A DNA stretch of 40,871 bases, taken from assembly GCA_002840285.1 (NCBI GenBank), contig PHAE01000017.1:1-40871 (forward strand), written 5' to 3'. Origin of the DNA: Firmicutes bacterium HGW-Firmicutes-11 (GTDB lineage Bacteria > Bacillota > Clostridia > Peptostreptococcales > Anaerovoracaceae). The position numbers and the translations under genes were made by a program. This document shows positions 22,375 through 31,661 of this stretch, piece by piece; position 1 is the stretch's first letter, and the number at the start of each line of letters is the position of its first letter. The notes under the pieces are model-generated. The model saw only the letters and a program-made list of their open reading frames with translations, was not told where the DNA came from and made no database searches.

Positions 22375-23245
22375 AGACCTGTATGAGCAAAAGAAAACGG
22401 TAATGTCTCTGGAAATTTTTCCGCCGAAGCTGGATTCTCCAGTCGAGGTCATTTACGATACGCTAGATGCCTTGTCCGACTTGAAGCCGGACTTCATCAG
22501 CGTCACCTATGGCGCCGGGGGAAAGGCCAAGGATCGCACCATCGAGATCGCAGCCAAGATCAAGAACGACTACGGTATCGAAAGCGTGGCCCATTTGACA
22601 TGCATATCTGCGACGAAGGAACAGATCAAAGAAAACTTTCGCACGATGCGGGAGGGAAACGTGGAAAACATCCTGGCGATGCGGGGAGATATCCCGGAAG
22701 ACCCGGACTTTGAGTTTCCCAATCCACTCCAGTACGAACATGCCGCCGACCTGATCGCCGAAGCCCACAACGAGCGGGATTTCTGCATCGGCGGAGCTTG
22801 CTATCCGGAAGGACACATCGACGCAGTCAGCAAGGTCCAGGACATCAAGTACCTTAAAGCAAAAGTGGACAAAGGAACCGATTTTCTCATTTCCCAGCTG
22901 TTCTTTGACAACGAACTCTTTTTCCGCTTTATGGAGGAGATCGATCTGGCAGGAATCAATGTGCCGGTATCCGCCGGGATCATGCCGGTTTTGAACAAGA
23001 AGCAGATCCTTCGGATCACTCAGTTGTCCGGCTGCTCCATTCCTCCCAAACTCCAGCGGATCCTGGATCGTTACGAGGACAACCCGGCAGCGATGAAGGA
23101 AGCCGGCGAGGCCTTCGCCATCGAGCAGATCATCGACCTGATGGCCTGGGGAGTGAGGGGGATCCATCTTTACACGATGAACAAGCCGGAAACCGCCCGA
23201 AGGATCATGGGAAACATCGAAGCGATACGCAGTTTGCAGGGATGA
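22364..23245 (+). CDS. metF: Methylenetetrahydrofolate reductase
   Basis: The enzyme reduces 5,10-methylene-THF to 5-methyl-THF, the methyl donor for MetH just downstream. It has 293 residues, the usual MetF length. FPPKLDSP, SVTYGAGG, HLTCISATKEQIKENF and NILAMRGDIPEDP follow the family pattern, with the catalytic glutamate in SLEIFPPK. In an anaerobe it could also serve one-carbon (Wood-Ljungdahl-type) flow, but no partner MetV gene is adjacent. The ATG lies inside the truA end, with GAAGGAG upstream. Confidence 0.94.
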   Translation: MKIRDLYEQKKTVMSLEIFPPKLDSPVEVIYDTLDALSDLKPDFISVTYGAGGKAKDRTIEIAAKIKNDYGIESVAHLTCISATKEQIKENFRTMREGNVENILAMRGDIPEDPDFEFPNPLQYEHAADLIAEAHNERDFCIGGACYPEGHIDAVSKVQDIKYLKAKVDKGTDFLISQLFFDNELFFRFMEEIDLAGINVPVSAGIMPVLNKKQILRITQLSGCSIPPKLQRILDRYEDNPAAMKEAGEAFAIEQIIDLMAWGVRGIHLYTMNKPETARRIMGNIEAIRSLQG

Positions 23246-23281
23246 AAACGCGCAGCTGCAGATAGAAACCGGAGACGATAA

Positions 23282-25780
23282 ATGGATTTGAGAGAACGGC
23301 TGAAGCACGGCATTTTAGTCGGCGACGGAGCCATGGGCACCATGCTTCAGCGGATGGAGCTGGACGCGGGACACGTTCCCGAGGTATTGAATTTCACAAA
23401 GGCGGAGCAGATCCGCCAGATTCACGTCGACTACTTTTCCAAGGGATGCGATTTTGTTACCACCAACACCTTTGGAGCCAACCGTCTGAAAACCGGCGAA
23501 TCCGGCTACACTGTCGAAGAAATCATGAAGCAGGGGGTCGCGCTTGCGAAAGCAGCAGCGGATCTTGTTTCCGGCGACGGAAAACCTCGCTACGTGGCAC
23601 TTGGACTGGGTCCGATCGGAAAGCTGATGCGACCGACAGGGGACCTTGCGTTTGAGGATGCGGTGCAGCTCTTTAAAGAGCAGATCCTTCCCGGCGTTTC
23701 CGCCGGCGCGGATCTTCTTCTCATCGAAACCATTTCCGACCTATATGAAATGAAAGCGGCGGTGATCGCCGCCAGGGAAGTCTGCGACCTCCCATTGTTC
23801 TGCTCCGTCACCTTCCAGGAGGACGGCCGCATGCTGATGGGCGCCGACCCCTTGACAGTGGTGACGGTGCTCCAGGATCTGGGGATCGACGCCATCGGAG
23901 TGAATTGCTCTCTGGGTCCGGTCCAGATGATTCCCATCGTGAAGGAGATCCTCCAGTATTCTCACATTCCGGTCCTGGTCCAGCCAAATGCCGGCCTGCC
24001 CAGACTCTCCAAAGGGGAGACCGTTTTCGACGTCGACATTCCACAGTTTATCGAAGCAATGGAAGAGATGATGGAAGCCGGCGTCTCTGTGGTCGGGGGT
24101 TGCTGCGGCACGACGCCGGAATACATTAGGTCCTTGGTCGATCGCGCAAAGGCAATAAACGATAAGAGAGCAAAAAGTACCCAAACTGGAACCACGGCGG
24201 CCTTGGCGCGGGACATGGCTGACCTGCCTCGCTATACAGCCGTAGCATCTTCACGCAAAACCGTCTTGCTCGACGACAGGATCCGGGTGATCGGCGAGCG
24301 GATCAACCCAACAGGCAAATCCGCCTTGAAGGAAGCGCTTCGAGAAGGTGACCTTACCTATATCGAAAACGAAGCCATCGCCCAAGTCAAAGCCGGCGCC
24401 GCGATCCTGGATATCAACGTGGGTCTGCCCGGCATCGATGAAAAGGAAATGATGCTGGAAGCCGTCAGACGTGTATCAGCGGTGGTGGACGTCCCGCTTC
24501 AGATCGACAGCGCAGATCCGGAAGTGCTGGAAGCGGCAGTCCGATCCTACAACGGACGGCCGATCATCAACTCGGTCAATGGCAAGCAATCAGTGATGGA
24601 TGCCGTTTTTCCCATCGCTCAAAAATACGGCGCTTGTCTGATCGCATTGACGTTAGATGACGCAGGGCTCCCGGAAACCACGGAACAAAGGGTCGCCATC
24701 GCGGAAAAAATAATAAAAGAAGCGGAATCCTATGGCATCGGCAGAGAACGGATCCTGGTGGACTGCCTTACCCTTACCGTATCAGCCCAACAGCGGGCTG
24801 GCAGAGATACGCTGGCCGCGATCCGCGAAGTCAAGCAGCGGTTCGGCGTCAAGACGACTCTGGGAGCCAGCAATGTCTCCTTCGGACTGCCCAACCGCAA
24901 GCTGTTGAACCGGACCTTCCTTGCTATGGCCCTGGAAGCCGGTTTGGATGCGCCGATCACCGATCCATTGGTCGAAGACTACATGGATGCGATCCGCGCC
25001 TATGAAACCCTCGCAGGAAAGGACGTCGATTCCCGGGATTTCATTGCCTGCTACGGAGGCGGCGCGGAAAGCAGCACGAAAAGCGGCTCGGTCAGCGCCG
25101 ATGCCAAAGGCTTTGCGACCGAACCCGGTATCAAACAGGCCGCAGTGTCACAGGAACAACAACTGACCGACATCATACTCAATGGTTTCCAAGACAGGGC
25201 TGCCGCCGTGACCGCAAATTTACTCACGTCCAAAGAGCCCCTTGCCATCGTGGAAGAGATCATCATCCCCGCGTTGGAAGTCGTGGGGAGCGACTATGAG
25301 TCAGGAGTCCGCTTTCTCCCACAACTGGTCCAGTCTGCCGACACGGTCCGGGAGGCCTTTGAGGTACTCAAAGCCCATATGGCGAAAGCCGGCGACACGA
25401 TATGCTACGGCAGGATCCTGATGGCCACGGTCAAAGGTGACATCCATGACATCGGCAAAAACATCGTCAAGGTCATACTGGAAAACTATGGTTACGAAGT
25501 TCTGGATCTTGGAAGGGACACGGACATCGACCACATCGTCGAGACTGCCAAGGCAGAGAAGATACGCATGATCGGTCTGTCAGCCCTGATGACTACGACG
25601 GTGATGAATATGGAAAAAACGATCAAGGCGATCCGCGCCGCCGACATCGATTGCAAGATCGCAGTGGGCGGGGCAGTGCTGAACGCCGAATACGCCAGAC
25701 AGATCGGTGCTGATTTTTATTGCAAGGACGCAATGGACGGCGTCCGGGCGGCGAACGCCGTTTTCAAGGAGGGCATCTGA
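23282..25780 (+). CDS. metH: Cobalamin-dependent methionine synthase (short form)
   Basis: MetH transfers a methyl group from 5-methyl-THF to homocysteine through cobalamin. Its 832 residues contain an N-terminal homocysteine-binding barrel with zinc ligands in GVNCS and VGGCCGTTP, a pterin-binding barrel (about 330-600, [17 protein letters not shown]), and a C-terminal B12-binding module with [11 protein letters not shown] and GLSALMTTT. The SAM-binding reactivation domain of the 1200-residue E. coli enzyme is absent, as is usual in Clostridia, so reactivation would need a separate protein. It follows metF by 36 nt. I looked for a cobalamin riboswitch upstream and found none. Confidence 0.95.
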   Translation: MDLRERLKHGILVGDGAMGTMLQRMELDAGHVPEVLNFTKAEQIRQIHVDYFSKGCDFVTTNTFGANRLKTGESGYTVEEIMKQGVALAKAAADLVSGDGKPRYVALGLGPIGKLMRPTGDLAFEDAVQLFKEQILPGVSAGADLLLIETISDLYEMKAAVIAAREVCDLPLFCSVTFQEDGRMLMGADPLTVVTVLQDLGIDAIGVNCSLGPVQMIPIVKEILQYSHIPVLVQPNAGLPRLSKGETVFDVDIPQFIEAMEEMMEAGVSVVGGCCGTTPEYIRSLVDRAKAINDKRAKSTQTGTTAALARDMADLPRYTAVASSRKTVLLDDRIRVIGERINPTGKSALKEALREGDLTYIENEAIAQVKAGAAILDINVGLPGIDEKEMMLEAVRRVSAVVDVPLQIDSADPEVLEAAVRSYNGRPIINSVNGKQSVMDAVFPIAQKYGACLIALTLDDAGLPETTEQRVAIAEKIIKEAESYGIGRERILVDCLTLTVSAQQRAGRDTLAAIREVKQRFGVKTTLGASNVSFGLPNRKLLNRTFLAMALEAGLDAPITDPLVEDYMDAIRAYETLAGKDVDSRDFIACYGGGAESSTKSGSVSADAKGFATEPGIKQAAVSQEQQLTDIILNGFQDRAAAVTANLLTSKEPLAIVEEIIIPALEVVGSDYESGVRFLPQLVQSADTVREAFEVLKAHMAKAGDTICYGRILMATVKGDIHDIGKNIVKVILENYGYEVLDLGRDTDIDHIVETAKAEKIRMIGLSALMTTTVMNMEKTIKAIRAADIDCKIAVGGAVLNAEYARQIGADFYCKDAMDGVRAANAVFKEGI

Positions 25781-25782
25781 GC

Positions 25783-26247
25783 ATGGAACGACCAGGTTGG
25801 GACGAATACTTCATGGAAATGGCAGAGGTCGCGGAAAAGCGATCGACCTGCATGAGACGGAGAGTCGGAGCCGTCATCGTCAAAGACAAGCGGATCATGG
25901 CCACTGGCTACAACGGTGTTCCCAGCGGAATCGAACACTGTGAGATCCGGGGATGCCTGAGAGATGAACTGAATGTGCCTTCCGGGCAACGCCACGAGTT
26001 GTGCCGCGGTCTTCATGCGGAACAGAACGCCATCATACAGGCGGCCCATCTGGGGCAGAGCATCGCCGGCGGAACCATTTACTGCACCAATCAACCCTGC
26101 GTGATCTGCGCCAAAATGATCATCAATGCTGGCATCAAGCGGATCGTGGTCCGGTCCGGATATCCGGATGCCCTTGCGGTGGAAATGCTGGGAGAAGCGG
26201 GACTGGAAGTCGAACTTTTGGAACGGGAAAAACGAGGAGACGAATGA
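25783..26247 (+). CDS. dCMP deaminase (ComEB-like)
   Basis: The enzyme deaminates dCMP to dUMP, feeding dTMP synthesis. This 154-residue protein has HAEQNAI (H78, E80) and PCVIC (C106, C109), the zinc centre of the deoxycytidylate deaminase family, plus a further Cys/His-rich insert ([10 protein letters not shown]...HELC) seen in dCMP deaminases. I take the ATG at 25783, 2 nt after metH, with AAGGAGGG upstream; an ATG at 25720 within metH is in frame but unlikely. It overlaps the next gene by ATGA. Confidence 0.9.
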   Translation: MERPGWDEYFMEMAEVAEKRSTCMRRRVGAVIVKDKRIMATGYNGVPSGIEHCEIRGCLRDELNVPSGQRHELCRGLHAEQNAIIQAAHLGQSIAGGTIYCTNQPCVICAKMIINAGIKRIVVRSGYPDALAVEMLGEAGLEVELLEREKRGDE

Positions 26248-27278
26248 TAGCACCCATACTACTGATATTTTTTGTCGCAGCGATCATTTCCTTTGGAGTG
26301 ACGCCGCTGGCCATCAAAGCGGCTCCGAAGATCGGAGCAGTCGATGTTCCGAAAGACGACCGGCGGATGCACAACAAGACCATGCCGCGGTTCGGCGGGA
26401 TCGCCATCTATTTGGGCAGCATGTTGTCGATGGCGTTTTTGCTTCCGGAAGCGACCGACGACCGGTTTATCGGCATCGCCATTGGTGCTACTTTGATCCT
26501 TATAATGGGGATCGTCGACGATATCCGTGGACTTTCGGCAAAGTTCAAATTGGCAGGCCAGATCCTGAGCGCCTGCATCCTCTTTGGTTTTTCCGTCCGT
26601 ATTTCCTTTATCACCAATCCCTTCGGCGGCGCTTACATTGAATTTCCCTGGATCGTCAGCTTGTTGGTAACAGTGATCTGGATCGTCGGCATCACCAATA
26701 CGATCAACCTCATCGATGGATTGGACGGACTTGCCGCAGGCGTTTCCTTTATTGCGACTGTTTCCATTGCCTATATCGCCTACATTCACGGACGTTACGA
26801 GATCAGCATGGCCTTCATGGCGCTTGCCGGATCCTGTCTTGGATTTCTGCCCTGGAATTTTCACCCGGCGAAAATTTTTATGGGGGACGGAGGCGCCCTG
26901 TATCTTGGATTTATGATCGCATCCATATCCGTGATGAGCCCGATGAAGAGCGCAACGGTGATCGCAACGATCCTGCCGATCTTTGTTCTAGCCCTTCCGA
27001 TCCTGGACACGGCACTGGCGATCCTGCGCCGCATCAAAAACAAACGTCCGATCATGGAAGCAGACAAAGGCCATCTTCACCATCGAGTGATGAATGTCGG
27101 CATGGGACAGAGGCGAACGGTCCTCATCTTGTACTGCATCAGCGGCGTCATGGGCGTGGCCTCTGTTCTGATCAGTAGGGATCTTTTTATCGATGCACTG
27201 ATACTGATCGTGATCGCGACGACGTTGATTTATGTGTTCATGAAGGACCAAGGGTTCGGGAAGCCGTTTAAGGATTAG
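26244..27278 (+). CDS. Undecaprenyl-phosphate N-acetylglucosamine-1-phosphate transferase (TagO/WecA type)
   Basis: This integral membrane enzyme transfers GlcNAc-1-P from UDP-GlcNAc to undecaprenyl phosphate, the first step of wall teichoic acid or related polymers. It has 344 residues and about ten membrane helices. Motifs: [15 protein letters not shown] (about 38-52), [44 protein letters not shown] and [14 protein letters not shown], all in the expected order. The sugar donor could differ. The start overlaps the dCMP deaminase stop (ATGA). wecB lies downstream beyond a gene-poor gap and makes UDP-ManNAc for the same pathway. Confidence 0.9.
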   Translation: MIAPILLIFFVAAIISFGVTPLAIKAAPKIGAVDVPKDDRRMHNKTMPRFGGIAIYLGSMLSMAFLLPEATDDRFIGIAIGATLILIMGIVDDIRGLSAKFKLAGQILSACILFGFSVRISFITNPFGGAYIEFPWIVSLLVTVIWIVGITNTINLIDGLDGLAAGVSFIATVSIAYIAYIHGRYEISMAFMALAGSCLGFLPWNFHPAKIFMGDGGALYLGFMIASISVMSPMKSATVIATILPIFVLALPILDTALAILRRIKNKRPIMEADKGHLHHRVMNVGMGQRRTVLILYCISGVMGVASVLISRDLFIDALILIVIATTLIYVFMKDQGFGKPFKD

Positions 27279-27708
27279 CATTTCCTCTTCTCTTAATGAT
27301 GCGGCTTACATGTGCACGAAATCGCTCGCGCTGCGAATGTTGATAAAGAAGGCCAGACAGGAGGAGAGTGGAACATTCTTGCGCTCGGACGCTTTCTTAG
27401 CACATATAAGCCACATCAGCACAAAACGGGAAATGCTAACACAGGGCTCCCGAATCCTAGTACCGCGGAAGGGAATGCTCGCATGCAATTTCCCTTGGAA
27501 ACCGCTCGCTTCGCTCGGACGGTTTCTACGGTAAACTACATGCTCACTGCAATCAGGGCAGCTCAAACCAGAAAAAAATCGACCTGAAGCAGATTCCCAA
27601 ACCCTTGTCCCGCGAGTGAAGTCGCTCACGCTGTGAACAGTCTGCGGAAGACATTTTATAGAAATAGAATCGTGCAGGCAGGTTTGAAAACGATTTTATG
27701 GTGGGATT
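27279..27708 (+). other. Gene-poor stretch between tagO-like gene and the repeat element
   Basis: No convincing gene. Short open frames have no ribosome binding site and odd composition. The motif CGCTCGCGCTGCGAA at about 27324-27338 recurs as variants near 27505 (CGCTCGCTTCGCTCGG) and 27622 (CGCTCACGCTGTGAA), a loose palindromic repeat. A hairpin GAAACCG/CGGTTTC spans about 27499-27528. Confidence 0.4.
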
Positions 27709-28009
27709 TATCTTTTCAACACAAATCGTTCACGCAGGGATAAAGATTTAAGCACATCTTGGTATTTGATCGGTGTGCGCCGGCTAGCGCAATCCTTATT
27801 TCGGACAAAACTATCCCAGAAACACATTTCTCGAACGCTGGGATAAATTCATAAACTGCGACCCGAAAAATATTATCCCAGGGATCGATCAATGTGTCAG
27901 AAAGATAAATCGTAGCGAATTAGAGCTTGAAAGTGTGGAAATAAGAGCCAAAAAAGCCAACTGGCCCAGAATGTTTATCCCACAGGACAAAATATGTGTC
28001 GCCAGGATA
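27709..28009 (+). repeat. 301-bp repeat element, copy 1, with four 34-bp sites
   Basis: Four sites of exactly 34 bp lie at 27709-27742, 27812-27845, 27874-27907 and 27976-28009. The first two read TATCTTT/CCC...ACACA...GGGATA on the plus strand and the last two are the same motif on the minus strand. Start-to-start spacing is 103, 62 and 102 bp. A diverged copy with the same sites and spacing is at 40436-40737. The order right-right-left-left suggests transposase- or recombinase-binding ends of a non-autonomous element (MITE-like), but no transposase or clear target duplication is visible. Confidence 0.65.
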
Positions 28010-28056
28010 GGATAGTCGCGACATGCCTCTTGAAGGCATCTAAAGAAATATCATCG

Positions 28057-28090
28057 CCGGTCGAAACCGGTCGAAACCGGTCGAAGCCGG
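28057..28090 (+). repeat. 10-bp tandem repeat before wecB
   Basis: The unit CCGGTCGAAA is repeated three times, the last copy as CCGGTCGAAG, ending in CCGG. It lies 53 nt before wecB. No known role. Confidence 0.7.
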
Positions 28091-28142
28091 ACGCAAAGTA
28101 AAAAATTGGATCGACAAGTATGACACCAACGGGAGAATGAAA

Positions 28143-29285
28143 ATGAAAGTATTGACCGTATTTGGGACACGGCCGGAGGCCATCAAGATGGCGCCGCTGG
28201 TGCAGGCGCTGACAGCGGATCCGGACATTGAATCGGTGCTCTGCGTCACGGCTCAGCATCGCGAGATGCTGGATCAGGTGCTGTGGCTCTTTGAACTGAC
28301 GCCCCATTACGACTTGAATATAATGAAGCCCAACCAGACGGTCGCCCAGATCACGACCAATGTCATGCTGGGCATGGAGAAGGTGCTTCAGGAGGAATCG
28401 CCGGACATCGTGCTGGTGCACGGGGATACGTCGACAACATTTGCCACGGCGCTTGCTGCATTTTATCAGAAAATCCCGGTCGGCCATGTCGAAGCCGGCT
28501 TGCGGACCTTTGACAAGTATTCTCCCTATCCGGAAGAGGTGAACCGAGTACTTACAGGTCACATCGCTGAGCTTCACTTCGCCCCGACGGAGCAGAACCG
28601 ACGGAATCTTCTTGCGGAGGGGATCAGCGACGACAAGATTTTTGTCACCGGGAACACCGTGATCGACGCCCTACTGACCGTCGTCGAGAAACCATACACC
28701 TTCATTGAAGATGTGCTGAGAGATATCGATTTTGAAAACAAGAGAGTCATCACCGTGACCTGCCACCGCCGTGAAAACCTGGGCGAACATATGGCCAGCA
28801 TTTTCAAGGCAATCCGCGCCATCGCCGAGGAATTTTCTGATGTGGAAATCATCTATCCGGTCCACATGAATCCCAAGGTGCAGACTGCGGCAAAAAAATA
28901 CCTGGGAGAAATGGAGCGGATCCATCTGATCGCGCCTTTGCAATATCAGCCCTTCGTCAACCTGATGGCCAGATCCTACCTGGTGATCACCGACTCCGGT
29001 GGAATGCAGGAGGAGGCCCCGGCGCTGGGCAAACCGGTACTCGTTGTTCGTAGAGAAACAGAGCGGCCTGAAGCCATCGGCGCCGGCACCGTTAAACTGG
29101 CAGGCGTTGATCAGGAAACCATATACGAAATGACCAAAACCCTGCTAACAGATCCTGAGGCCTATGGAAAAATGGCCCACGCAGTCAATCCCTACGGAGA
29201 CGGACTTGCCTGCCAGCGGATCATCACTGCACTAAAGACGACGGTGGAGGCGGTGGCGGCCGAGGCTGACCAGAGTAAAGTCTGA
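28143..29285 (+). CDS. wecB: UDP-N-acetylglucosamine 2-epimerase (non-hydrolysing)
   Basis: The enzyme interconverts UDP-GlcNAc and UDP-ManNAc, the ManNAc donor for the teichoic acid linkage unit or other surface polymers. It has about 380 residues. Motifs: VFGTRPEAIKMAPLV at the N-terminus, VHGDTSTT, GHVEAGLRT, SPYPEEVNR, and near the C-terminus TDSGGMQEEAPALGKPVLVVR followed by TERPEA. I choose the ATG at 28143, 7 nt after GGGAG; the ATG at 28137 lies too close to it. It is functionally linked to the TagO/WecA-type gene upstream. Confidence 0.93.
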   Translation: MKVLTVFGTRPEAIKMAPLVQALTADPDIESVLCVTAQHREMLDQVLWLFELTPHYDLNIMKPNQTVAQITTNVMLGMEKVLQEESPDIVLVHGDTSTTFATALAAFYQKIPVGHVEAGLRTFDKYSPYPEEVNRVLTGHIAELHFAPTEQNRRNLLAEGISDDKIFVTGNTVIDALLTVVEKPYTFIEDVLRDIDFENKRVITVTCHRRENLGEHMASIFKAIRAIAEEFSDVEIIYPVHMNPKVQTAAKKYLGEMERIHLIAPLQYQPFVNLMARSYLVITDSGGMQEEAPALGKPVLVVRRETERPEAIGAGTVKLAGVDQETIYEMTKTLLTDPEAYGKMAHAVNPYGDGLACQRIITALKTTVEAVAAEADQSKV

Positions 29286-29596
29286 GCATAAGACTTTACA
29301 CCATACCGAGCTGAGATTTAACCAAAACAGAGATAGAGACATGGGATTTGTATAATAAGCAGGAGGGCACGGTCGCAAACGGACCGATAGGAGGCTCTTA
29401 AATGGAGGGCTTTATCCAAAACCCTCATAAAACAAAGAGATTTTGATAGAAAACGACGAGATCCTTAACCAAATAAGAGGGAAACCCTTTAAATTCTGAT
29501 AATGGACTCACAAATAAGGTCGGCAATAGCTACTTTCGAGGCTATTGCCCTCAACATTTATACAAATCAAGAAAAAAGATGTTTGATTTGTATAAG
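29286..29596 (+). promoter_or_regulatory. Leader region with hairpins and a possible leader peptide
   Basis: TATAAT at 29351-29356 could be a -10 box. AGGAGG precedes a 14-codon ORF (29402-29446) whose start lies in a small hairpin (GAGGG with CCCTC). A 9-bp hairpin GGCAATAGC/GCTATTGCC (29522-29549) and a 12-bp inverted repeat TTATACAAATCA/TGATTTGTATAA (29558-29595) follow. No larger gene is seen. The layout could be an attenuation leader for the downstream MATE gene. Confidence 0.4.
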
Positions 29597-29728
29597 CGAC
29601 CGGCTGCAGTTTGGACAGCCGGAGCTAAGACCGGCCTCGACCGGCTGCAGTCTGGACAGCCGGAGCTAAGACCGGCCTCGACCGGCTGCAGTCTGGACAG
29701 CCGGAGCTGAGACCGGCCTCGACCGGCC
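29597..29728 (+). repeat. 41-bp tandem repeat, three copies
   Basis: Three nearly identical 41-bp units (29597-29637, 29638-29678, 29679-29719) and a partial fourth. Each has CCGGCTG...CAGCCGG, which can form a hairpin (CGGCTG with CAGCCG). They lie 54 nt before the MATE exporter gene. An 80-codon open frame on the minus strand here is only a by-product of the repeats. Confidence 0.85.
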
Positions 29729-29781
29729 AGAGCCGAAACTACTGGCCAAGATCCGCCAAAACCCAACCGGAGCAACTTGGA

Positions 29782-31152
29782 ATGAAAGAACAACCCATCA
29801 CAATTGAAACAAGACCGCTATATAGGACCCTGGCTCGGGTGGCGCTGCCTATTGCGCTCCAGAGCCTGATCGCCTCCTCGCTGAACCTGGTGGATAGCCT
29901 GATGGTGGGGAGCCTGGGCGAAGCGGAACTGGCGGCAGTCGGACTATCGAGCCAGCTGTTTTTTTTGCATTGGGGAGTTATGTTTGGCTTTGCCAGCGGA
30001 TCGGCGGCATTTTTTGCCCAGTTCTGGGGAACGCAGGACATGGCCAATATCAAGCGAGTGCTGGGCTTTGCCGTCGCATTTAGTTTTGGAGTAGGGTTTT
30101 TGTTTTTTGTACCGGCGATGTTTTTCCCCGAGTCGGTGCTTCGGATCTTTACCGACATACCGGAAGCCATTGTTCTGGGAAAGGGCTATGTCAGGATCGC
30201 ATCGATCAGCTTTTTGACCGTGTCGATCACCATACCTTGTACCGCTGCACTGCGGGCGACCCAGCAGACGAAGCTGCCGCTGTTCATCAGCATGTTTGTC
30301 TTTTCCAGCAATACGCTGTTGAACTATCTGTTGATCTTTGGGAAGTTAGGGCTTCCTGCGATGGGTGTCAACGGCGCAGCAACCGCGACGATGATCTCCC
30401 GGGGAATCGAATTGATCTTGATTTTGTATGTGATCTTTGGTCGCAAGAACATCATTGCGGGAAAGCTGAAGGAATATTTTCACTGGAACCGGATGCTGGC
30501 GGCCAGGGTCATGAGAAGCGCATTGCCGGTCACCGTCAACGAGACCATGTGGAGTCTGGGAATGGTCACCTACAACGCCTTTTATGGAAGGATGGGCATC
30601 ACCGAGTTTGCGTCGGTCCAGGCGAGCATGACGATAAATACGCTGTTCATCATGGCCATCTTCAGCTTGGGGGATGCCTTGCTGATCCTGGTGGGGCAGC
30701 GGATCGGTATGGGACAATTCGACTACGCTTTTGAGCTGACAAAACGACTGCTTCGGATCGGTGTGTTCGTCGGGATCGGATCGGGTATTCTTCTGATCCT
30801 TACCGCAAAGCCGATCATTGGATTGTTTAATTTTAGCCCAGACGGGCAGCGTTACGCGATTTACATTCTTGTGATCTATGGGGCCATGATGTGGCTGAAA
30901 CTCTATAATGGCTTAAACATCATAGGAACGTTTCGCTGCGGTGGCGACACTAAATATGCCATGTTTCTGGAAGTGGGGAGCGTTTGGCTGATCGGCGTTC
31001 CGCTGGTTTACATTGGAGTATTCTACTTGGACATCCCTGTTTATTTTGTCGTCCTGATGGCCCAAGCTGAGGAAATCGTCAAGGGATTCTTCTGCCGAAG
31101 CCGATTTCGATCGAAGAAATGGATCAACAGTCTCATTCAAGGAATCGATTGA
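29782..31152 (+). CDS. MATE-family efflux transporter
   Basis: This 456-residue membrane protein with twelve predicted helices in two similar halves exports drugs or metabolites in exchange for Na+ or H+. The N-terminal half has PIALQSLIASSLNLVDSLMVG, LAAVGLSSQLFF and FAQFWGTQD, and the second half has ARVMRSALPVTVNETMWSLG, all typical of the MATE (NorM/DinF-like) family. The substrate cannot be read from sequence. GGAG lies 9 nt before the ATG. It is a single gene behind a leader with tandem hairpin-forming repeats. Confidence 0.9.
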   Translation: MKEQPITIETRPLYRTLARVALPIALQSLIASSLNLVDSLMVGSLGEAELAAVGLSSQLFFLHWGVMFGFASGSAAFFAQFWGTQDMANIKRVLGFAVAFSFGVGFLFFVPAMFFPESVLRIFTDIPEAIVLGKGYVRIASISFLTVSITIPCTAALRATQQTKLPLFISMFVFSSNTLLNYLLIFGKLGLPAMGVNGAATATMISRGIELILILYVIFGRKNIIAGKLKEYFHWNRMLAARVMRSALPVTVNETMWSLGMVTYNAFYGRMGITEFASVQASMTINTLFIMAIFSLGDALLILVGQRIGMGQFDYAFELTKRLLRIGVFVGIGSGILLILTAKPIIGLFNFSPDGQRYAIYILVIYGAMMWLKLYNGLNIIGTFRCGGDTKYAMFLEVGSVWLIGVPLVYIGVFYLDIPVYFVVLMAQAEEIVKGFFCRSRFRSKKWINSLIQGID

Positions 31153-31226
31153 TAAATCAATATCACACTTACCGCAACATCGTACGATTATTCAGACAAA
31201 TTCGTTCATGGATTTCGCCAAAAGTA

Positions 31227-31255
31227 TTTACAATTGCGACAACGGACGGTATAAT
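31227..31255 (+). promoter_or_regulatory. Promoter of the V-type ATPase operon
   Basis: TTTACA (31227-31232) and a perfect TATAAT (31250-31255) are 17 nt apart, 56 nt before the first gene. It is the only strong promoter seen ahead of the ten-gene operon. Confidence 0.75.
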
Positions 31256-31311
31256 CATACTTAATTGTTTTCCAGTGTTCGTGAAATTTTAATCGAAGAG
31301 GGAATACCCAC

Positions 31312-31587
31312 ATGCAACCTGTGATAATCGGCCTCCTACTGGGAGCCGCAGTGGGTTTGGTCAATTTTGGTCTTCTGGTCCGGCTCTCGGAAAAAGTCGC
31401 AGACATGGAGGCGAAGAAAGCTGGAGCGATGGTGATGCTCGGCTATCTTCTACGAATCGTTTTATATGGTGGCGCGGTCATCGCAGCTGTACTGTTGCCG
31501 GGGATCGATCCTTTGGCTACCGGAGGCGGCATCCTCATCGTTGCCTTGGTGTACACGATTCGCTACACCATCAAAGCGAGTAAGTAG
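31312..31587 (+). CDS. AtpI-like small membrane protein heading the V-ATPase operon
   Basis: This 91-residue protein has hydrophobic segments at about 3-25, 40-62 and 67-85. It resembles the ATP synthase I (AtpI) family, which heads F-type operons and helps insert or assemble the rotor ring or supplies Mg2+. Here it precedes a V-type operon, separated by 74 nt from the next gene. GAGGG lies about 10 nt before the ATG. A matching role in K-ring assembly is plausible but inferred. Confidence 0.65.
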   Translation: MQPVIIGLLLGAAVGLVNFGLLVRLSEKVADMEAKKAGAMVMLGYLLRIVLYGGAVIAAVLLPGIDPLATGGGILIVALVYTIRYTIKASK

Positions 31588-31661
31588 TGGACGAAAAACG
31601 ACAGGAAATAAAATAACAGAAGCAAAAATACAAATTTCACAAAATCGAAGGAGGCTGCGTA

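Noticed and set aside
23246-23281. Cobalamin riboswitch before metH or metF
   Set aside because: Only 36 nt separate metF from metH, and metF starts inside truA, so there is no room for a B12 riboswitch.
27306-27629. Short open frames in the gap between the TagO-like gene and wecB
   Set aside because: They lack ribosome binding sites, overlap one another on both strands, and their translations look random.
28057-28090. Short tandem repeats as a CRISPR array
   Set aside because: The 10-bp units are directly adjacent with no spacers, and no cas genes are present.
29551-29793. 80-codon open frame on the minus strand across the 41-bp repeats
   Set aside because: Its repetitive translation is produced by the tandem repeats, and there is no ribosome binding site or family resemblance.
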